Shown here: in pieces, positions 1-18,045 of the stretch
Numbering within the stretch: the first letter of the stretch is position 1
Layout of the letters: every line of letters begins with the position of its first letter
Source: Okapia johnstoni
Taxonomy: Eukaryota > Chordata > Mammalia > Artiodactyla > Giraffidae
Direction: 5' to 3'
DNA: 64,000 bases
Assembly: GCA_024291935.2 (NCBI GenBank)
Contig: CM044310.1
Span: 120,414,213 to 120,478,212, forward strand
Position numbers and translations under genes: made by a program
Notes under the pieces: generated by a model
Seen by the model: only the letters and a program-made list of their open reading frames with translations
The model's database searches: none
What the model was told of the DNA's origin: nothing

Positions 1-58
1 AATGAACACACCAGATGCTAACACCAATCAGACCTCTGTAGCGGGAAGCTAACATATA

Positions 59-984
59 GTAATCAATCTGATTTTGGTGTTGACCATCCGGTGATGTCCA
101 CGTGTAGTCTTCTCTTGTGTTCTTGGAAGAGGGTGTTTGCTATTATCAGTGCCTTTGCCCTGCTTCATTCTGTACTCCAAAGCCAAATTTGCCTGTTATG
201 CCAGGTGTTTCTTGACTTCCTACTTTTGCATTCCAGTCCCCTATAATGAAAAGGACATCTCTTTTGGGTGTTAGTTCTAGAAGGCCTTGTAGGTCTTCAT
301 AGAACCGTTCAACGTCAGCTTCTTCAGCATTACTGGTCGGGGCATAGACTTGGATTACTGTGATATTGAATGGTTTGCCTTGGAAACGAACAGAGATCAT
401 TGTACATTTTTGAGATTGCATCCAAGTAGTGCCTTTTGGACTCTTTTATTGACTATGATGGCTAGTCCATTTCTTCTAAGGGATTCTTGCCCACATTGTA
501 GATATAATGGTCATCTGAGTTAAATTCACCCATTCCAGTCCATCTTAGTTCGCTGATTCCTAGAATGTCGACGTTCACTCTTCCCATCTCCTGTTGGACC
601 ACTTCCAATTTGCCTTGATTCATGGACCCAACATTCCAGGTTCCTATGCAATACTGCTCTTTACAGCATCAGACTTTGCGTTTATCACCAGTCACATCCA
701 CAGCTGGGTATCGTTTTTCTTTGGCTCCATCCCATCATTCTTTCTGGAGTTATTTCTCCACTGATCTCCAGTAGCATATTGGGCACTTACTGACCTGGGG
801 AGTTCATCTTTCAGTGTCCTATCTTTTTTGCCTTTTCATACTGTTCATGGGGTTCTCAAGGCAAGAATACTGAAGTGGTTTGCCATGCCCTTCTCCAGTG
901 GACCACATTCTGTCAGACCTCTCCACCATGACCCATCCGTCTTGGGTGGCCCCACACGGCATGGCTTAGTTTCATTGAGATAGA
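59..984 (-). mobile_element. BovB LINE, inverted 5' segment (endonuclease part)
   Basis: On the minus strand this reads as the 5' part of a BovB ORF: the apurinic-type endonuclease, with the FIIGDWNAKVG motif characteristic of the EN domain (open frame 146-421). The right edge is the BovB sequence just upstream of the EN; the left edge stops just after the TWTSPDGQ region. It abuts a plus-strand BovB body, so the two are best read as one 5'-inverted insertion. Frames are broken outside 146-421. Confidence 0.85.
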
Positions 985-992
985 ATGAACAC

Positions 993-3270
993 AACAACAC
1001 AAGAGAAGACTCTACACGTGGACATCACCAGATGGTCAACACCGAAATCAGATTGATTATATTCTTTGCAACCAAAGATGGAGAAGCTGTATACAGTCAG
1101 CAAAAACAAGACCGGGAGCAGACTGTGGCTCAGATCATGAACTGCTTATTGCCAAATTCAGACTTAAATTGAAGAAAGTAGGGAAAACCCCTAGTCCATT
1201 CAGGTATGACCTAGATCAAATCCCTTATGAGTATACAGTAGAAGTGACAGATAGATTTAAGGGACTAGATCTGATAGACAGAGCGCCTGATGAACTATGG
1301 ACAGAAGTTCGTGACATTGTACAGGAGACAAGGATCAAGACAATCCCCATGGAAAAGAAATGCGAAAAAGCAAAATGGCTGTCTGAGGAGGCCTTACAGA
1401 TAGCTGGGAAGAGAGGAGAAGCGAAAAGCAAAGGAGAAAAGGAAAGATATTCCCATCTGAATGCAGAGTTCCAAAGAATAGCAAGGAGAGATAAGAAAGC
1501 CTTCCTCAGCGATCAATGCAAAGAAATAGAGGAAAACAACAGATTGGGAAAGACTAGAGATCTCTTCAAGAAAATTAGAGATACCAAAGGAACATTTCAT
1601 GCAAAGATAGGCTCGATAAAGGACAGAAATGGTATGGACCTAACAGAAGCAGAAGATATTAAGAAGAGGTGGCAAGAATACACAGAAGAACTGTACAAAA
1701 AAGATCTTCATGACCCAGATAATCACGATGGTGTGATTACTCTCCTAGAGCCAGACATCCTGGAATGTGAAGTCAAGTGGGCCTTAGGAAGCATCACTAC
1801 GAACAAAGCTAGTGGAGGTGATGGAATTCCAGTTGAGCTATTTCAAATCCTGAAAGATGATGCTGTGAAAGTGCTGCACTCGATATGCCAGCAAATTTGG
1901 AAAACTCAGCAGTGGCCACAGAACTGGAAAAGGTCAGTTTTCGTTCCAATCCCAAAGAAAGGCAATGCCAAAGAATGCTCAAACTACCGCACAATTGCAC
2001 TCATCTCACATGCTAGTAAAGTAATGCTTAAAATTCTCCAAGCCAGGCTTCAGCAATACGTGAACCGTGAACTCCCAGATGTTCAAGGTGGCTTTAGAAA
2101 AGGCAGAGGAACCAGAGATCAAATTGCCAACATCTGCTGGATCATTGAAAAAGCAAGAGAGTTCCAGAAAAGCATCTATTTCTGCTTTATTGACTATGCC
2201 AAAGCCTTTCACTGTGTGGATCACAATAAACTGTGGAAAATTCTGAAAGAGATGGGAATACCAGACCATCTTACCTGTCTCTTGAGAAACCTGTATGCAG
2301 GTCAGGAAGCAACAGTTAGAACTGGACATGGAACAACAGACTGGTTCCAAATAGGAAAAGGAGTGCGTCAAGGCTGTATATTGTCACCCTGCTTATTTAA
2401 CTTATATGCAGAGTACATCATGAGAAACGCTGGGCTGGAAGTAACACAAGCTGGAATCAAGATTGCCGGAAGAAATATCATTAACGTCAGATATGCAGAT
2501 GACACCACCCTTATGGCAGAAAGTGAAGAAGAACTAAAGAGCCTCTTGATGAAAGTGAAAGAGGAGAGTGAAAAAGTTGGCTTAAAGCTCAACATTCAGA
2601 AAATTAAGATCATGGCATCTGGTCCCATCACTTCATGGGAAATAGATGGGGAAACAGTGGAAACAGTGTCAGACTTTATTTTTTTGGGGCTCCAAAATCA
2701 CTGCTGATGGTGATTGCAGCCATGAAATTAAAAGACTCTTACTCCTTGGAAGGAAGGTAAATGGCCAAGCTAGATAGCATATTTAAAAGCAGAGACATTA
2801 CTTTGCCAACAAAGGTCCGTCTAGTCACGGCTATGGTTTTTTCAGTGGTAATATATGGATGTGAGAGTTGGACGGTGAAGAAAGGTGAGCGCCGCAGAAT
2901 TGATGCTTTTGAACTGTGGTGTTGGAGAAGACTCTTGAGAGTTCCTTGGACTGCAAGGAGATCCAATCGATCCTTCCTAAAGGAGATCAATCCTGGGTGT
3001 TCATTGGAAGGACTGATGTTGAAGCTGAAACTCCAGTACTTTGGCCACCTGATGCGAAGAGTTGACTCATTGGAAAAGACCCTGATGCTGGGAAGGATTG
3101 GGGGCAGGAGGAGAAGGGGACGACAGAGGATGAGATGGTTGGATGGCATCACCGACTCGATGGACATGGGTTTGGATAGACTCCAGGAGTTGTTGATGGA
3201 CAGAAGCCTGGCGTGCTGCAATTCATGGGGTCGCAAAGAGTCGGCCACGACTGAGCGACTGAACTGAAAT
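993..3270 (+). mobile_element. BovB LINE body with reverse transcriptase and 3' end
   Basis: This plus-strand BovB (RTE clade) segment runs from the end of the endonuclease through the reverse transcriptase to the 3' terminus, which ends in the gactgagcgactgaactgaa tail shared with Bov-tA SINEs. The open frame 1169-2707 (512 codons) carries the RT; the YADD catalytic motif falls at codons 442-445, preceded by the GVRQGCILSPCLFNLY block. A frameshift near 2690 breaks the frame, and the C-terminal part continues as an open frame at 2761-3267. The first about 75 bp (TWTSPDGQ region) are duplicated in inverted orientation at 59-130. An autonomous copy is excluded by the inversion and the frameshift, but the RT core is intact. 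Confidence 0.9.
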
Positions 3271-3427
3271 GAATATATAGTATATTTATATAATGTACAC
3301 ACAGATTGTGTACAGTGTGCTTCTGTGAGCCTCAGAATTTAGTCAGAAACAGGAGCAACAGAGACCCCAGACATAGCCACCATGGCATGAAATTGCAGTA
3401 GGGATTTGGAGTGCTACCGAACAGGTG

Positions 3428-3520
3428 GACCCTGTCTCTGGGTACAACCCCATGCAGTCCATGGGGTTGCAAAGAGTTGGACATGACTGAGCGACCGAAC
3501 TGAACTGAACTGAACTGGAA
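3428..3520 (+). mobile_element. BovB 3'-terminal fragment
   Basis: About 90 bp of the BovB 3' end, including the terminal tgaactgaactgaactg repeats, in plus orientation and directly abutting a minus-strand BovB. Confidence 0.7.
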
Positions 3521-4813
3521 TTCCTTCACCTCCACTAGCTTTGTTCATATTGATACTTCCTAAGGCCCACTTGACTTCACACTCCAGGATGTCTGGCTCT
3601 AGGTGAGTGATCACACCATCCTGGTTATCTGGGTCATTAAGACCTTTTTTTTTTTTTTTTGTACAGTTCTTCTGTGTATTCTTGCCACCTCTCCTTAATA
3701 TCTTCTGCTTCTGTTAGGTCCTTACTGTTTATGTCCTTCATTGTCCCCTTCTTTGCATGAAATGTTGCCTTGGTATCTCTAATTGTCTTGAAGAGATTTC
3801 TAGTCTTCCCATTCTATTGTTTTCCTCTATTTCTTTGCATTATTCACTTATGAAGTCTTTCTTATCTCTCCTTGCTATTCTTTGGAACTCTGCATTCAAA
3901 TGGGTATAGCTTTCCTTTTCTCCTTTGCCTTTAGCTTACCTTCTTTTCTCAGCTATTTGTAAGTCCTCCTCAGGCAATCATTTTGCCTTTTTGCATTTCT
4001 TTTTCTTGGGGATGGTTTTCATCACTGCCTCCTGTACAGTGTTACAAACCTCTGTCCATAGTTCTTCAGGCACTCTATCAGATCTACTTCCTTGAATCTA
4101 TTTGTCACTTCCACTGTATAATGGTAAGGGATTTGACTTAGGTCATACCTGAATGGCCTAGTGGTTTTCCCTACTTGCTTCAATTTAAGTCCAAATTTGT
4201 CAATAAGGGGTTCTTGATCTGCATCACAGTCAGCTTCCAGTCTTGTTTTTGCTGACTCTATAGAGCTTCTCCATCTATGGCTGCAAAGAATATAATCAAT
4301 CTGACTTCAATATTGACCATCTGGTGATGTCCATGTGTAGAGTCATCTCTTATGTTGTTGGAAGAGGGTGTTTGCTATGACCTATGCGTTCTCTTGGGAA
4401 AACTGTTAGCCTTTGCCCTGTTTCATTTTGTACTCCAAGGCCAAACTTGCTGTTACTCCAGGTATCTCCTGACTTCCTACTTTTGCATTCCAGTCCCCTA
4501 TGATGAAAAGGACATATTTTTTTGGTGTTAGTTCTAGGTGTTGTAGGCTTCATAGAACTGTTCATCTTCAGCTTCTTCGGCATTAGTGGTTGGGGCATAG
4601 ACTTGGATTCTGTGATATTGAATGGTTTGCCTTGAAAACGAACCAAGATCATTCTTTCATTTTTGAGATTGCACCAGAGTACTGCATTTCAGACTCTTTT
4701 GTTGATTATAAGGGCGACTCCATTTCTTCTAAGGGCTTCTTGCCCACAGTAGTAGATATAATGGTTATCTGAATTAAATTTGTCCATTCCGGTCCATTTT
4801 AGTTCACTGATGC
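3521..4813 (-). mobile_element. BovB LINE fragment (endonuclease to RT N-terminus)
   Basis: The minus strand reads BovB from the endonuclease (near 4800) to the start of the RT (near 3521). Only short broken frames remain, for example 4350-4652, and there are many deletions relative to the copies at 55-56 kb. It carries a T-run at 3643-3660. This is an old, 3'-truncated copy. Confidence 0.8.
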
Positions 4814-5110
4814 CTAAAAAGGAGAAGACTGGAAGTATAAAAGGGGAAAGCCAAGAGGGCTTGACTGCAGGGATAAGGAGGACTCCTTTGGGAGTGTGAA
4901 ACTAGTAAAGAAAATCTCTCTGAGCTGAACCAGGATGTAGCTTTTCTGTTCTACACCTTTTGGTCCATTGCTCCAAATTTTTGTTGTGACATGACAAGAA
5001 TTGAGGAAGAGAAATAAACCAACCTGACAGTTGTTGCAAAATTTTGGTTTCAGATCACTTGTTCTTGAGATCAAGTCATGGTCAAATGATGTTTCTCTAA
5101 ACCTACATGA
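4814..5110. other. Unassigned segment with LTR-like signals
   Basis: No gene seen. A TATA-like tataaaag (about 4837) and an aataaa (about 5012) sit about 175 bp apart on the plus strand, as in a small LTR, but I cannot name a family and see no terminal TG/CA or target duplication. Confidence 0.2.
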
Positions 5111-5873
5111 AATGAATGTTATTCTCTGTTATGACGAGAAAGGGCAAGAGCCCAGGGCACAACTTTCACCCTCCAAGGTCTAGGTCCTGGCTGATGAGAG
5201 GAGAGTTCCTGCTTGGGCCCATAACCCTGTCAGGGAACATTCATCCAGTGCCCAATCTGGGTCCTCCTGCCAGTGCCCAGGCTTGGCAGAAGAGGCAGGT
5301 TTTAGCTGGCAGTGCCCTTAAGCTCAGGTCCCCAGACCCTGCACAGCTGTCATCATTGAGGGAGCCAGGTGCCCAGGACCCAACTAGCCCTCAGGCTCCT
5401 CAGATACCCCAACGGGAGTGGAGTGCATGTGGGCACCAGCTCCTGCAGACTGCGACCCATGCACACTGCTGCTGCCACCAGGTCACGGAGGCAGGGATGG
5501 CAGAGAGGTTCCCCGTTGCCTCAAGACCCAGGTCCCACCAATGGGCCACGGTGGCAAGGGCTCTGGAGCTCAGCAGGACACGGCCCAGCCTCCCCCTAGT
5601 AATGCCCCCCAGCTCACCTGCAGCCACAAGGCTGTGAGTCCTGGAGGGTCCCCAGGAGAAAGCCACCATCTGCCACACTCTCCACCAGAGGACCAGCACC
5701 TGGACCAGCAGGACCTCTAACCGCCCTGCCTAGGTCTGGAGCTAACAGTCCCCACAGCTGTCTCGCGGTAACGGTTACCAGGTAAGGGCCATGCGGTAAC
5801 TGGCGCGAGCAAACAGCTGCGCCCAGCCCCGCCCTACTGCCTGTCCACTTCCTGCAGGTTTGGCGGAGCGTGA

Positions 5874-5891
5874 ACTACATTACCCAGCAGG
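5874..5891 (+). promoter_or_regulatory. ACTACATTACCCAG element (ZNF143/THAP11-like)
   Basis: The sequence actacattacccagcagg lies 350 bp upstream of the gene A ATG, in gene orientation. It fits the promoter motif ACTAYRNNNCCCR. Similar sites stand at the same distance upstream of loci B, C, D and E. Confidence 0.65.
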
Positions 5892-6223
5892 CGCTGCTTT
5901 CTGCGGGGGCGGTGCGCGGCTGACAACGCAGATATTTCCCCGTTGGAACCTGCGGGGCGGGACTTCCGCCTTCGGGGGGGCGGTCGTTTTAGGGGATCCC
6001 TTGGGTCTGTGTGTTTGATGAGAGCCTCCGGGAAGCTGGTGTTGAACTGGGGTGACGGGAGCGGCAAGGCGCGAGAGGAGGCTGGCGTTCTCTTCTCGGC
6101 ACTAATGCGGGTCTGACGTTCAGCAGCGGCGCCCGGGAGTCACCTGATTCCGACTCCGGGACAGGGATGCCTGGGGCCCGACCTGGTCCACAGCTGCTGG
6201 CTCTGCTCCGCCCACAGAGTCCG

Positions 6224-12198
<5,975 letters not shown>

Positions 12199-12237
12199 CT
12201 GACCCTTGCTTTTCTACCTGAGTATTAGATTTTCTTA

Positions 12238-12243
12238 AATAAA
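12238..12243 (+). terminator. Polyadenylation signal of gene A
   Basis: AATAAA lies 40 bp after the gene A stop codon. Confidence 0.65.
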
Positions 12244-12399
12244 TGTTTCTTCATTTGCTGTATATCCTTCAGATCACTTCCAGAGGCTTTAAATGTTTTT
12301 ATAATTTTCACCCATTTCCCTGGGAAGCAGGCCTGCAAAGCTCCTCACACTGTCATGCTGGAAGCTGATGCAAATATTTAACTTTTTAAGAATTTGCCA

Positions 12400-12870
12400 T
12401 CTTGTATTCTAAATGGTTATGCCATTTCACATTTCCTGAAGTGTGTTTATTTTCTAGTTTCTTCATATCTTTGCTGAGTTTTGTATGTAAAATATTGGCC
12501 ATATATTTTTAGCAATTCTAGTAGATGTCTAGTAGTATTTCATTGTGGTTTAAATTTGCATTTCCCTAATGACTTGGTGTTCAGTATTTCTCCCTGTGTA
12601 TTTGGCATCATATATTTTCTTTAGTGAATTATCTGATCAAAGTTTTTTGCCTACTATTAAAAGAACTGTCTTGTAATTTCTTAATATATTCTGGATGCAA
12701 ATGACTCATTTGATATATACTTTACCAATATTTCCTCTAAGTCTGTGGCTTTGATTTCCATTTCTTAACAGTATCTTCTCTAGAGTAGAATTTCTTACTT
12801 TTCATGAAATACAACTTATCCATTTGTTCTTTTATTGATTGTACTTTTGGTACTGTGCTCTTTTTCTCTT
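12400..12870 (-). mobile_element. L1 LINE 3' fragment
   Basis: Reverse-strand L1 sequence; its complement contains the ORF2 3' signature (cattagggaaatgcaaattt and neighbours). Confidence 0.7.
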
Positions 12871-13229
12871 ATGGTACTTTATTATTGCCTGTAAAAAAAA
12901 ACCTTATCTGGGTGTGCTATTGGAGCCCTAAGAGCGCTTTTAAGTATCCAATCTTGTGAAATCTTTGTTAGTTTAAATACAGACAAAGAAGTTCAATGTA
13001 TGTAGAAATGTTTATGTATGAACATATCCCCTATCTATTCAGTAACAGCCTAGAATGCAGAGGTATTTCAGCAGCTGTGAGCATATTTAATGCCCAATTA
13101 TTGGCTTATGAATACAGTATTTCAGTAAAAAGAATCAGAACTCCTTAGATAAGAGGCCACTTTAGGTTAGAGCTGGAAAAGTTTAACATAAGCCGAGGAA
13201 ATATCCTTGCCTTAGAAAGTAAAGAACTA

Positions 13230-13345
13230 CTTGGGACTTCCCTTGTGGTCCAGTGGTTAAGACCCTGCACTCCCAGTGCATGGGACAGGGTTTGATCCTT
13301 GCTTGGGGAACTAGGAATCCTGCATGCTGTGCAGCACAGCCAAAA
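13230..13345 (+). mobile_element. CHR-type tRNA-Glu SINE
   Basis: It begins gggacttcccttgtggtcca, has a tRNA-like head and ends in an A-rich tail. The flanks share agtaaagaa as a probable TSD. Confidence 0.8.
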
Positions 13346-13379
13346 AAAGAGTAAAGAAATAGTCAAAGAATAATGATGC

Positions 13380-13520
13380 AGTAGCTTTCTATTGCTGCAC
13401 AAATAACCACAAATCAATGGCTTAAACACCACCAATTTATTATATTATGGTTCTGTAGATCGTATGGCCAGTAAGACAGGGATAGGTTCGACTGGGCTAA
13501 ACTCAAGTTGTTACCAAGGT
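13380..13520. repeat. Ancient interspersed repeat, family not assigned
   Basis: It resembles a widespread mammalian repeat (ttctattgctgcacaaataa ... ggcttaaacacc), but I cannot place it with confidence. Confidence 0.3.
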
Positions 13521-13618
13521 TATGTTTTGGGGTTTTGGGGTTTTTTTTTTCCTGGAGGGTTTAAAGAAAATTCTGTTTCCTGCTGATTTCAGTTGCTGGA
13601 CAATTTCAGTTATTTGTG

Positions 13619-14795
13619 GCTCAGTTCAGTTCAGTTCAGTCACTCAGTCGTGTTCGACTCTTTGTGACCCCATTGACTGCAGCATGCCAGGCCTCCCTGT
13701 CCATCACCAACTCCCGGCGTTTACTCAAACTCATGTCCATTGAGTCAGTGGTGCCTCCAACCATCTCATCCTCTGTCATCCCCTTCTCCTCTCGCCTTCA
13801 ATCCATCCTAGCATCAGGGTCTTTTCAAATGAGTCAATTCTTCACATTAGGTGGCCAAAGTATTGGAGTTTCAGCTTCAGCATCAGTGCTTCCAGTGAAT
13901 ATTCAGGACTGATTTCCTTTAGGATGGACTGGTTGGATCTCCTTACAGTCCAAGGGACTCTCAAGAGTCTTCTCCAACTCCACAGTTCAAAAGCATCAAT
14001 TCTTCAGCACTCAGCTTTCTTTATAGTCCAAGTCTCACATCCATACATGACTACTGGAAAAACCATACCCTTGACTAGACGGACCTTTGTTGGCAAAGTA
14101 ATGTCTCTGTTTTTTAATATGCTGTCTAGGTTGGTCATAACTTTCCTTCCAAAGAGCAAGCGTCTTTTAATTTCGTGGCTGCAGTCACCATCTGCAGTGA
14201 TTTTGGAGCCCCCCCCCCCCAATAAATACTGTTTCCACTATTTCCCCGTCTATTTGCCATGAAGAGATGGGGCAAGATGCCATGATCTTAGTTTTCTGAA
14301 TGTTGAGTTTTAAGCCAACTTTTTCACTCTCCTCTTTCATCAAGAGGCTCTTTAGTTCTTCTTCGCTTTCTGCCATAAGGGTGGTGTCATCTGCATATCT
14401 GAGGTTATTGATATTTCTCCCGGCAATCTTGATTCCAGCTTGTGCTTCATCAAGTCCAGCATTTCTGATGATGTACTCTGCACATAAGTTAAATAAGCAG
14501 GGTGACAATATACAGCCTTGACGTACTCCTTTCCTGAGTTGGAACCAGTCTGTTGTTGTTCCATGTCCAGTTCTAACTGTTGCTTCCTAACCTGCATGCA
14601 GATTTCTCAAGAGGCAGGTCAGGTGGTCTGGTATTCCCATCTCTTTAAGAATTTTCCAGAGTTTATTGTGATCCACACAATCAAAGGCTTTGGCATAGTC
14701 AATAAAGAAGTACATATTTTTCTGGAGCTTTCTTGCTCTTTCAATGATCCACCGGATGTTGGCAATTTGATCTCTGGTTCCTTCCGCCAGGAGGA
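13619..14795 (-). mobile_element. BovB LINE, 5'-truncated
   Basis: Minus-strand BovB with its 3' tail at 13619 (ttcagttcagttcagt) and truncation within the RT near 14795. The YADD block reads on the minus strand near 14390. Frames are broken, with a C-run at 14210-14220. It ends about 200 bp from the KRAB-A exon of locus B, on the side where the rest of that gene should lie. Confidence 0.88.
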
Positions 14796-14992
14796 CCAAG
14801 CTTCTTGCTCAACCATCCGTGTTGGAGACAAAGGGAGAGCAGGTGGGAGAAGGCGAGCCCAGAACATGGCGGGGAAGATGGGTTGGGGCAGGCGGGCGGG
14901 CAGCTCCACCATCCAGGCCTCCAGAGGACAGAACCCAGAAGGAGGCTGCAGAACTCCCACCCCCGCCACCACGGAGGTGAGGACAAACTTAC

Positions 14993-15119
14993 CGAGTGAC
15001 ACCAGGAGCCTGGAGGCCTCCAGCACCACCTCCTGGTACAGGGTCCTCTGAGTCGGGTCCAGTAATTTCCACTCCTGCTGGGTGAATGTCACAACCATAT
15101 CCTTGAGGGTCATTGGTGC
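14993..15119 (-). CDS. Locus B KRAB-A exon
   Basis: A 127-nt exon with acceptor cttgccag and donor GTAAGT on the minus strand. It is open throughout, phase 0 in and phase 1 out. Confidence 0.8.
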
Positions 15120-15274
15120 CTGGCAAGTCAAACAGAGTAGCATCATGTGCTTTGGGGCTGTTGGATGGAATCAGAGCCTGCTTATTTTCGGTGTTCGCCT
15201 CAGGCCTTCCCAGCCTGCTATAGTTGGGAACACAGGTTCTGGTGGCAGATGGACAAGGTGTGAGTTTCAACTAA

Positions 15275-15410
15275 CTTGAGAGCTGTGTGACCCGGTGCAG
15301 GTAACAACATTTCTGAGCCTCAAGTTTCTCTTCTATAAAGCATTCTGTAAAATAACAGAACCTAACTTTGAGGAGGTGAGGACTGAAGGAGATGAAAGGT
15401 AACAAAGGTC
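15275..15410 (+). mobile_element. MIR SINE relic
   Basis: MIR-like core: tgtgtgacccggtgcaggta ... ctgagcctcaagtttctctt. Confidence 0.55.
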
Positions 15411-15479
15411 CCTCAGAGCAAATCAAGGGCCCCATGAAAGCCAGCCATTACCATTGTTTTTTATGATTATTTTTCCTCT

Positions 15480-15820
15480 TTGCCCCTCTAAGCCCCTGGA
15501 AAATCTCAACCAGCACACAGCTCTGCACAAAAAAGCCAGATCCCAAGCATATGGGTTCAGGCAATACTTTAGCTGGAACTAGAAATATCAGGAACTGCCT
15601 CAAAGAAGAGGTAGTATTTGAGCAAAGGCCTGAACAACGCACAGGGATGAACTGGAGACCATCCTGGGGGTGGGGTGGGGCTGCAACGGCAAAGGCTGGG
15701 AACAGGATAGTGCAGCTGCAGGGCAGGGAGCTGGGGAAGGATGGGAGGGGAAGGGGACACACAGTCTGCACAGAGGGAGTCAGAGGGACAGCTACAGGGG
15801 GCTGTGCTGGGGTCTGAACT
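15480..15820. other. Old repeat-like intronic sequence, no gene
   Basis: It resembles the L2-type 3' region (gaggtagtatttgagcaaag), but the assignment is weak. Open frames here have no recognizable domain. Confidence 0.3.
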
Positions 15821-16023
15821 GATTCCAAGTGTCATGACTGCCCACCAGCTCACAAGCAGCTAGTGAGCCTGTTACATATAGGGCCGGCCCTGTTCTAGGC
15901 CCAGGGATAAAACAGCAAACAGGGATTCACAGATCCTCAATAAGCAACTGAAAAACTGAGCAAGACAACATCAGCTGACTCTAAGGATTCTGGTGATGAG
16001 AAAACAGAGTGGGGGGCAGAGGA

Positions 16024-16378
16024 GTGGCTCCCCTGATGGTTCAGTGGTAAAAAAATCCACCTGCCAATGCGGGAGACACCAGTTTGATCCCTGGTCCAGG
16101 AGGATCCCACATGCCTCAGAACAGCTAAGCCCATGCGTCACACTCAGTCTGTGCTCTCGAGTCCGGGAGCCGCAACTACTGAGCTCATGTGCTTAAACTA
16201 CAGAAGTCCCCATGCCTGGAGCCTGGGCTCCGCAACAAGAGAAGCCTTTGCAATGAGAAGCCCGTGCACCACAAAAAAGAGTAGCCCCACCCCTCTCACC
16301 GCAAGCAGAAAAAAAGCCTGTTCAGCAACAAAGACCCAGAACAGCCAAAAATAAATAAATAAATAAATAAATAAAATT
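16024..16378 (+). mobile_element. CHR-2-type tRNA-Glu SINE with AAAT tail
   Basis: The tRNA-like head (cagtggtaaaaaaatccacc) is followed by the long CHR-2 body (gagccgcaactactgagctc) and an (AAAT)n tail at 16351-16378. Confidence 0.8.
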
Positions 16379-16419
16379 ATTTTTAAAAAGAAAACAGTGG
16401 GAAGATTAGAGAAAGACAG

Positions 16420-16740
16420 TGAAAGTGAAAGTCGCTCAGTCGTGTCTGACTCTTTGCAACCCCCTGGACTATACAGTCCATGGAATTCTCCAGGCCAGAA
16501 TACTAGAGTGGGTAGCCTTTTCTTTCTCCAGGGGATCTTCCCAACCTAGGGATCGAACCCAGGTCTCCCGCATTGTGGGCAGATTCTTTACCAGCTGAGT
16601 CACAAGGGAAGCCCAGGAATACTGGAGTGGGTAGCCTATCCTTTCTCCAGGGGATCTTCCCAACCCAGGAATCGAATTGGGGTCTCCTGCATCGCAGGCA
16701 GATTCTTTACCAACAGAGGTATCAGGGATCAGGGAAACCC
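16420..16740 (-). mobile_element. Bov-tA SINE with a second tandem copy
   Basis: A minus-strand Bov-tA (BovB tail at left, tRNA-Glu head ending near 16615) is followed directly by a second partial copy, 16616-16740, with its own head. Confidence 0.8.
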
Positions 16741-17096
16741 ATAGGTTGGGAGCAAATGTGAGAAGCCTTCTCTGATGAGGGGCCACACAAACAAAAAGCA
16801 AATACACAAGACAATTCCTGGCGGTGACTGGGGCTATGACAAGAGCAAACAGTTGTCACACGCTGGAGAGAATCCTGGGGCCTGCTGTGTGTTGACATTC
16901 AAAGGCTCCCACAAGGCACCATCACCCTATCTTTAATCAACTCACTTTTCACATAAAAGGAAATGTCTTTAATAGAAGGATGAATTTGCTGCTGAAAATG
17001 GTAAGCTAGTTTTGCATAAACAGATGGCAACTGCCAAGATGAATCCAGTGACCTTCCTGGCTCCTGGCCCGCCCCAGGGTCCTCCTAGCAGAGGAG

Positions 17097-17310
17097 CAGT
17101 GAGGTGGCGCTAGTGGGAAAGAACTTGCCTGTCAATGCAGGAGACGCAAGACGCGAGTTCGAACCCTGGGTCGAGAAGATCCCCTGGGGTAGGAAATGGC
17201 ACCCCACCCCAGTATTCTTGCTTGGAGAATGCCATGGACAGACGCGCCTGGCAGCCTGCAGTCCATGGGGACACAGGACTGAACGAGGTCTCACATGACT
17301 GAGCAGCCTG
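17097..17310 (+). mobile_element. Bov-tA SINE, diverged
   Basis: A tRNA-Glu head (gggaaagaacttgcctgtca) is fused to a BovB-derived tail (cccagtattcttgcttggag). Confidence 0.75.
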
Positions 17311-17819
17311 ATTCTAAAAATGCTGCACACACTGTGCCTCTGTCCCCAGGCTCTCCTTCTTCCTGCAGGCCTCAACTGGACACAGACCTGAGACCAGGGG
17401 AACCCCAGGACCTGATTCCCCGGGGGGGGGGTCCCTAAGATCATTTCAGGACAAGGGGCTCTGCACTTGAAGTGTCTTGAGCAATGCTACCTGGCTGGAT
17501 ACTGGGGAACACCTGCTCTGATCACCTTAAGCCAGGAGAAGGAAATGTTAATATCCTCATTAACCCCAAGGGATGGGAGACAAGGGCAGCGATGAGACTT
17601 GCTCAAGGTCACAGCCCTGGGAAGGGTGCAGACACAACACACATTGAAGTCTCCATACTGTTGCTTGAGCGCTTTCCTCAAAGCGCTCCATTCAGGCGGT
17701 CCAGGGACAGAGAGGGTTCTGAGTCAGCCCATTTCTCTCGCACTGCCGTCAGGACAAGCCTAGAGAAAAAGACCTCCTTCAACCTTAGAAATCAGAGTAA
17801 CCAAGAGCCACAACTAGCA

Positions 17820-18045
17820 TTTCCTGACCGTCTCTGGGTGCACTGTGCTGCATTCAGTGGTTTTCACATCCTGCCCTACTCATCTCTCACCAAGACCCCA
17901 GAAGGAAGATGCTGGGATTAACCCCATTTCACAGCACAGGAAACTGTGGAGAGTCAGGACCTAGCAACCTTCCCCATTACTGGGCAGAGGCAGAGCCTGT
18001 AGCTGAACCCAGGTTGCCAGCTCTAAAGTTGGTTCTGCACACTCG
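17820..18045 (-). mobile_element. MIR SINE relic
   Basis: Reverse-orientation MIR-like stretch (ccccatttcacagcacagga ... gctgaacccaggttgccagc). Confidence 0.5.

Noticed and set aside
1..994. Repeat aatgaacaca at 1-10 and 985-994 as a target duplication for the inverted BovB piece alone
   Set aside because: The piece is truncated at its 3' side, which independent BovB insertions are not, and non-BovB sequence separates 1-10 from the element start at 59.
5116..5720. Open frame of 173 codons upstream of gene A
   Set aside because: Proline/serine-rich, no domain, G+C-rich sequence next to a CpG island; chance frame is more likely.
14619..15146. 175-codon minus-strand frame starting at the locus B KRAB exon
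   Set aside because: Only the first 127 nt after the acceptor are exon; beyond the GTAAGT donor the frame reads intron and then BovB.
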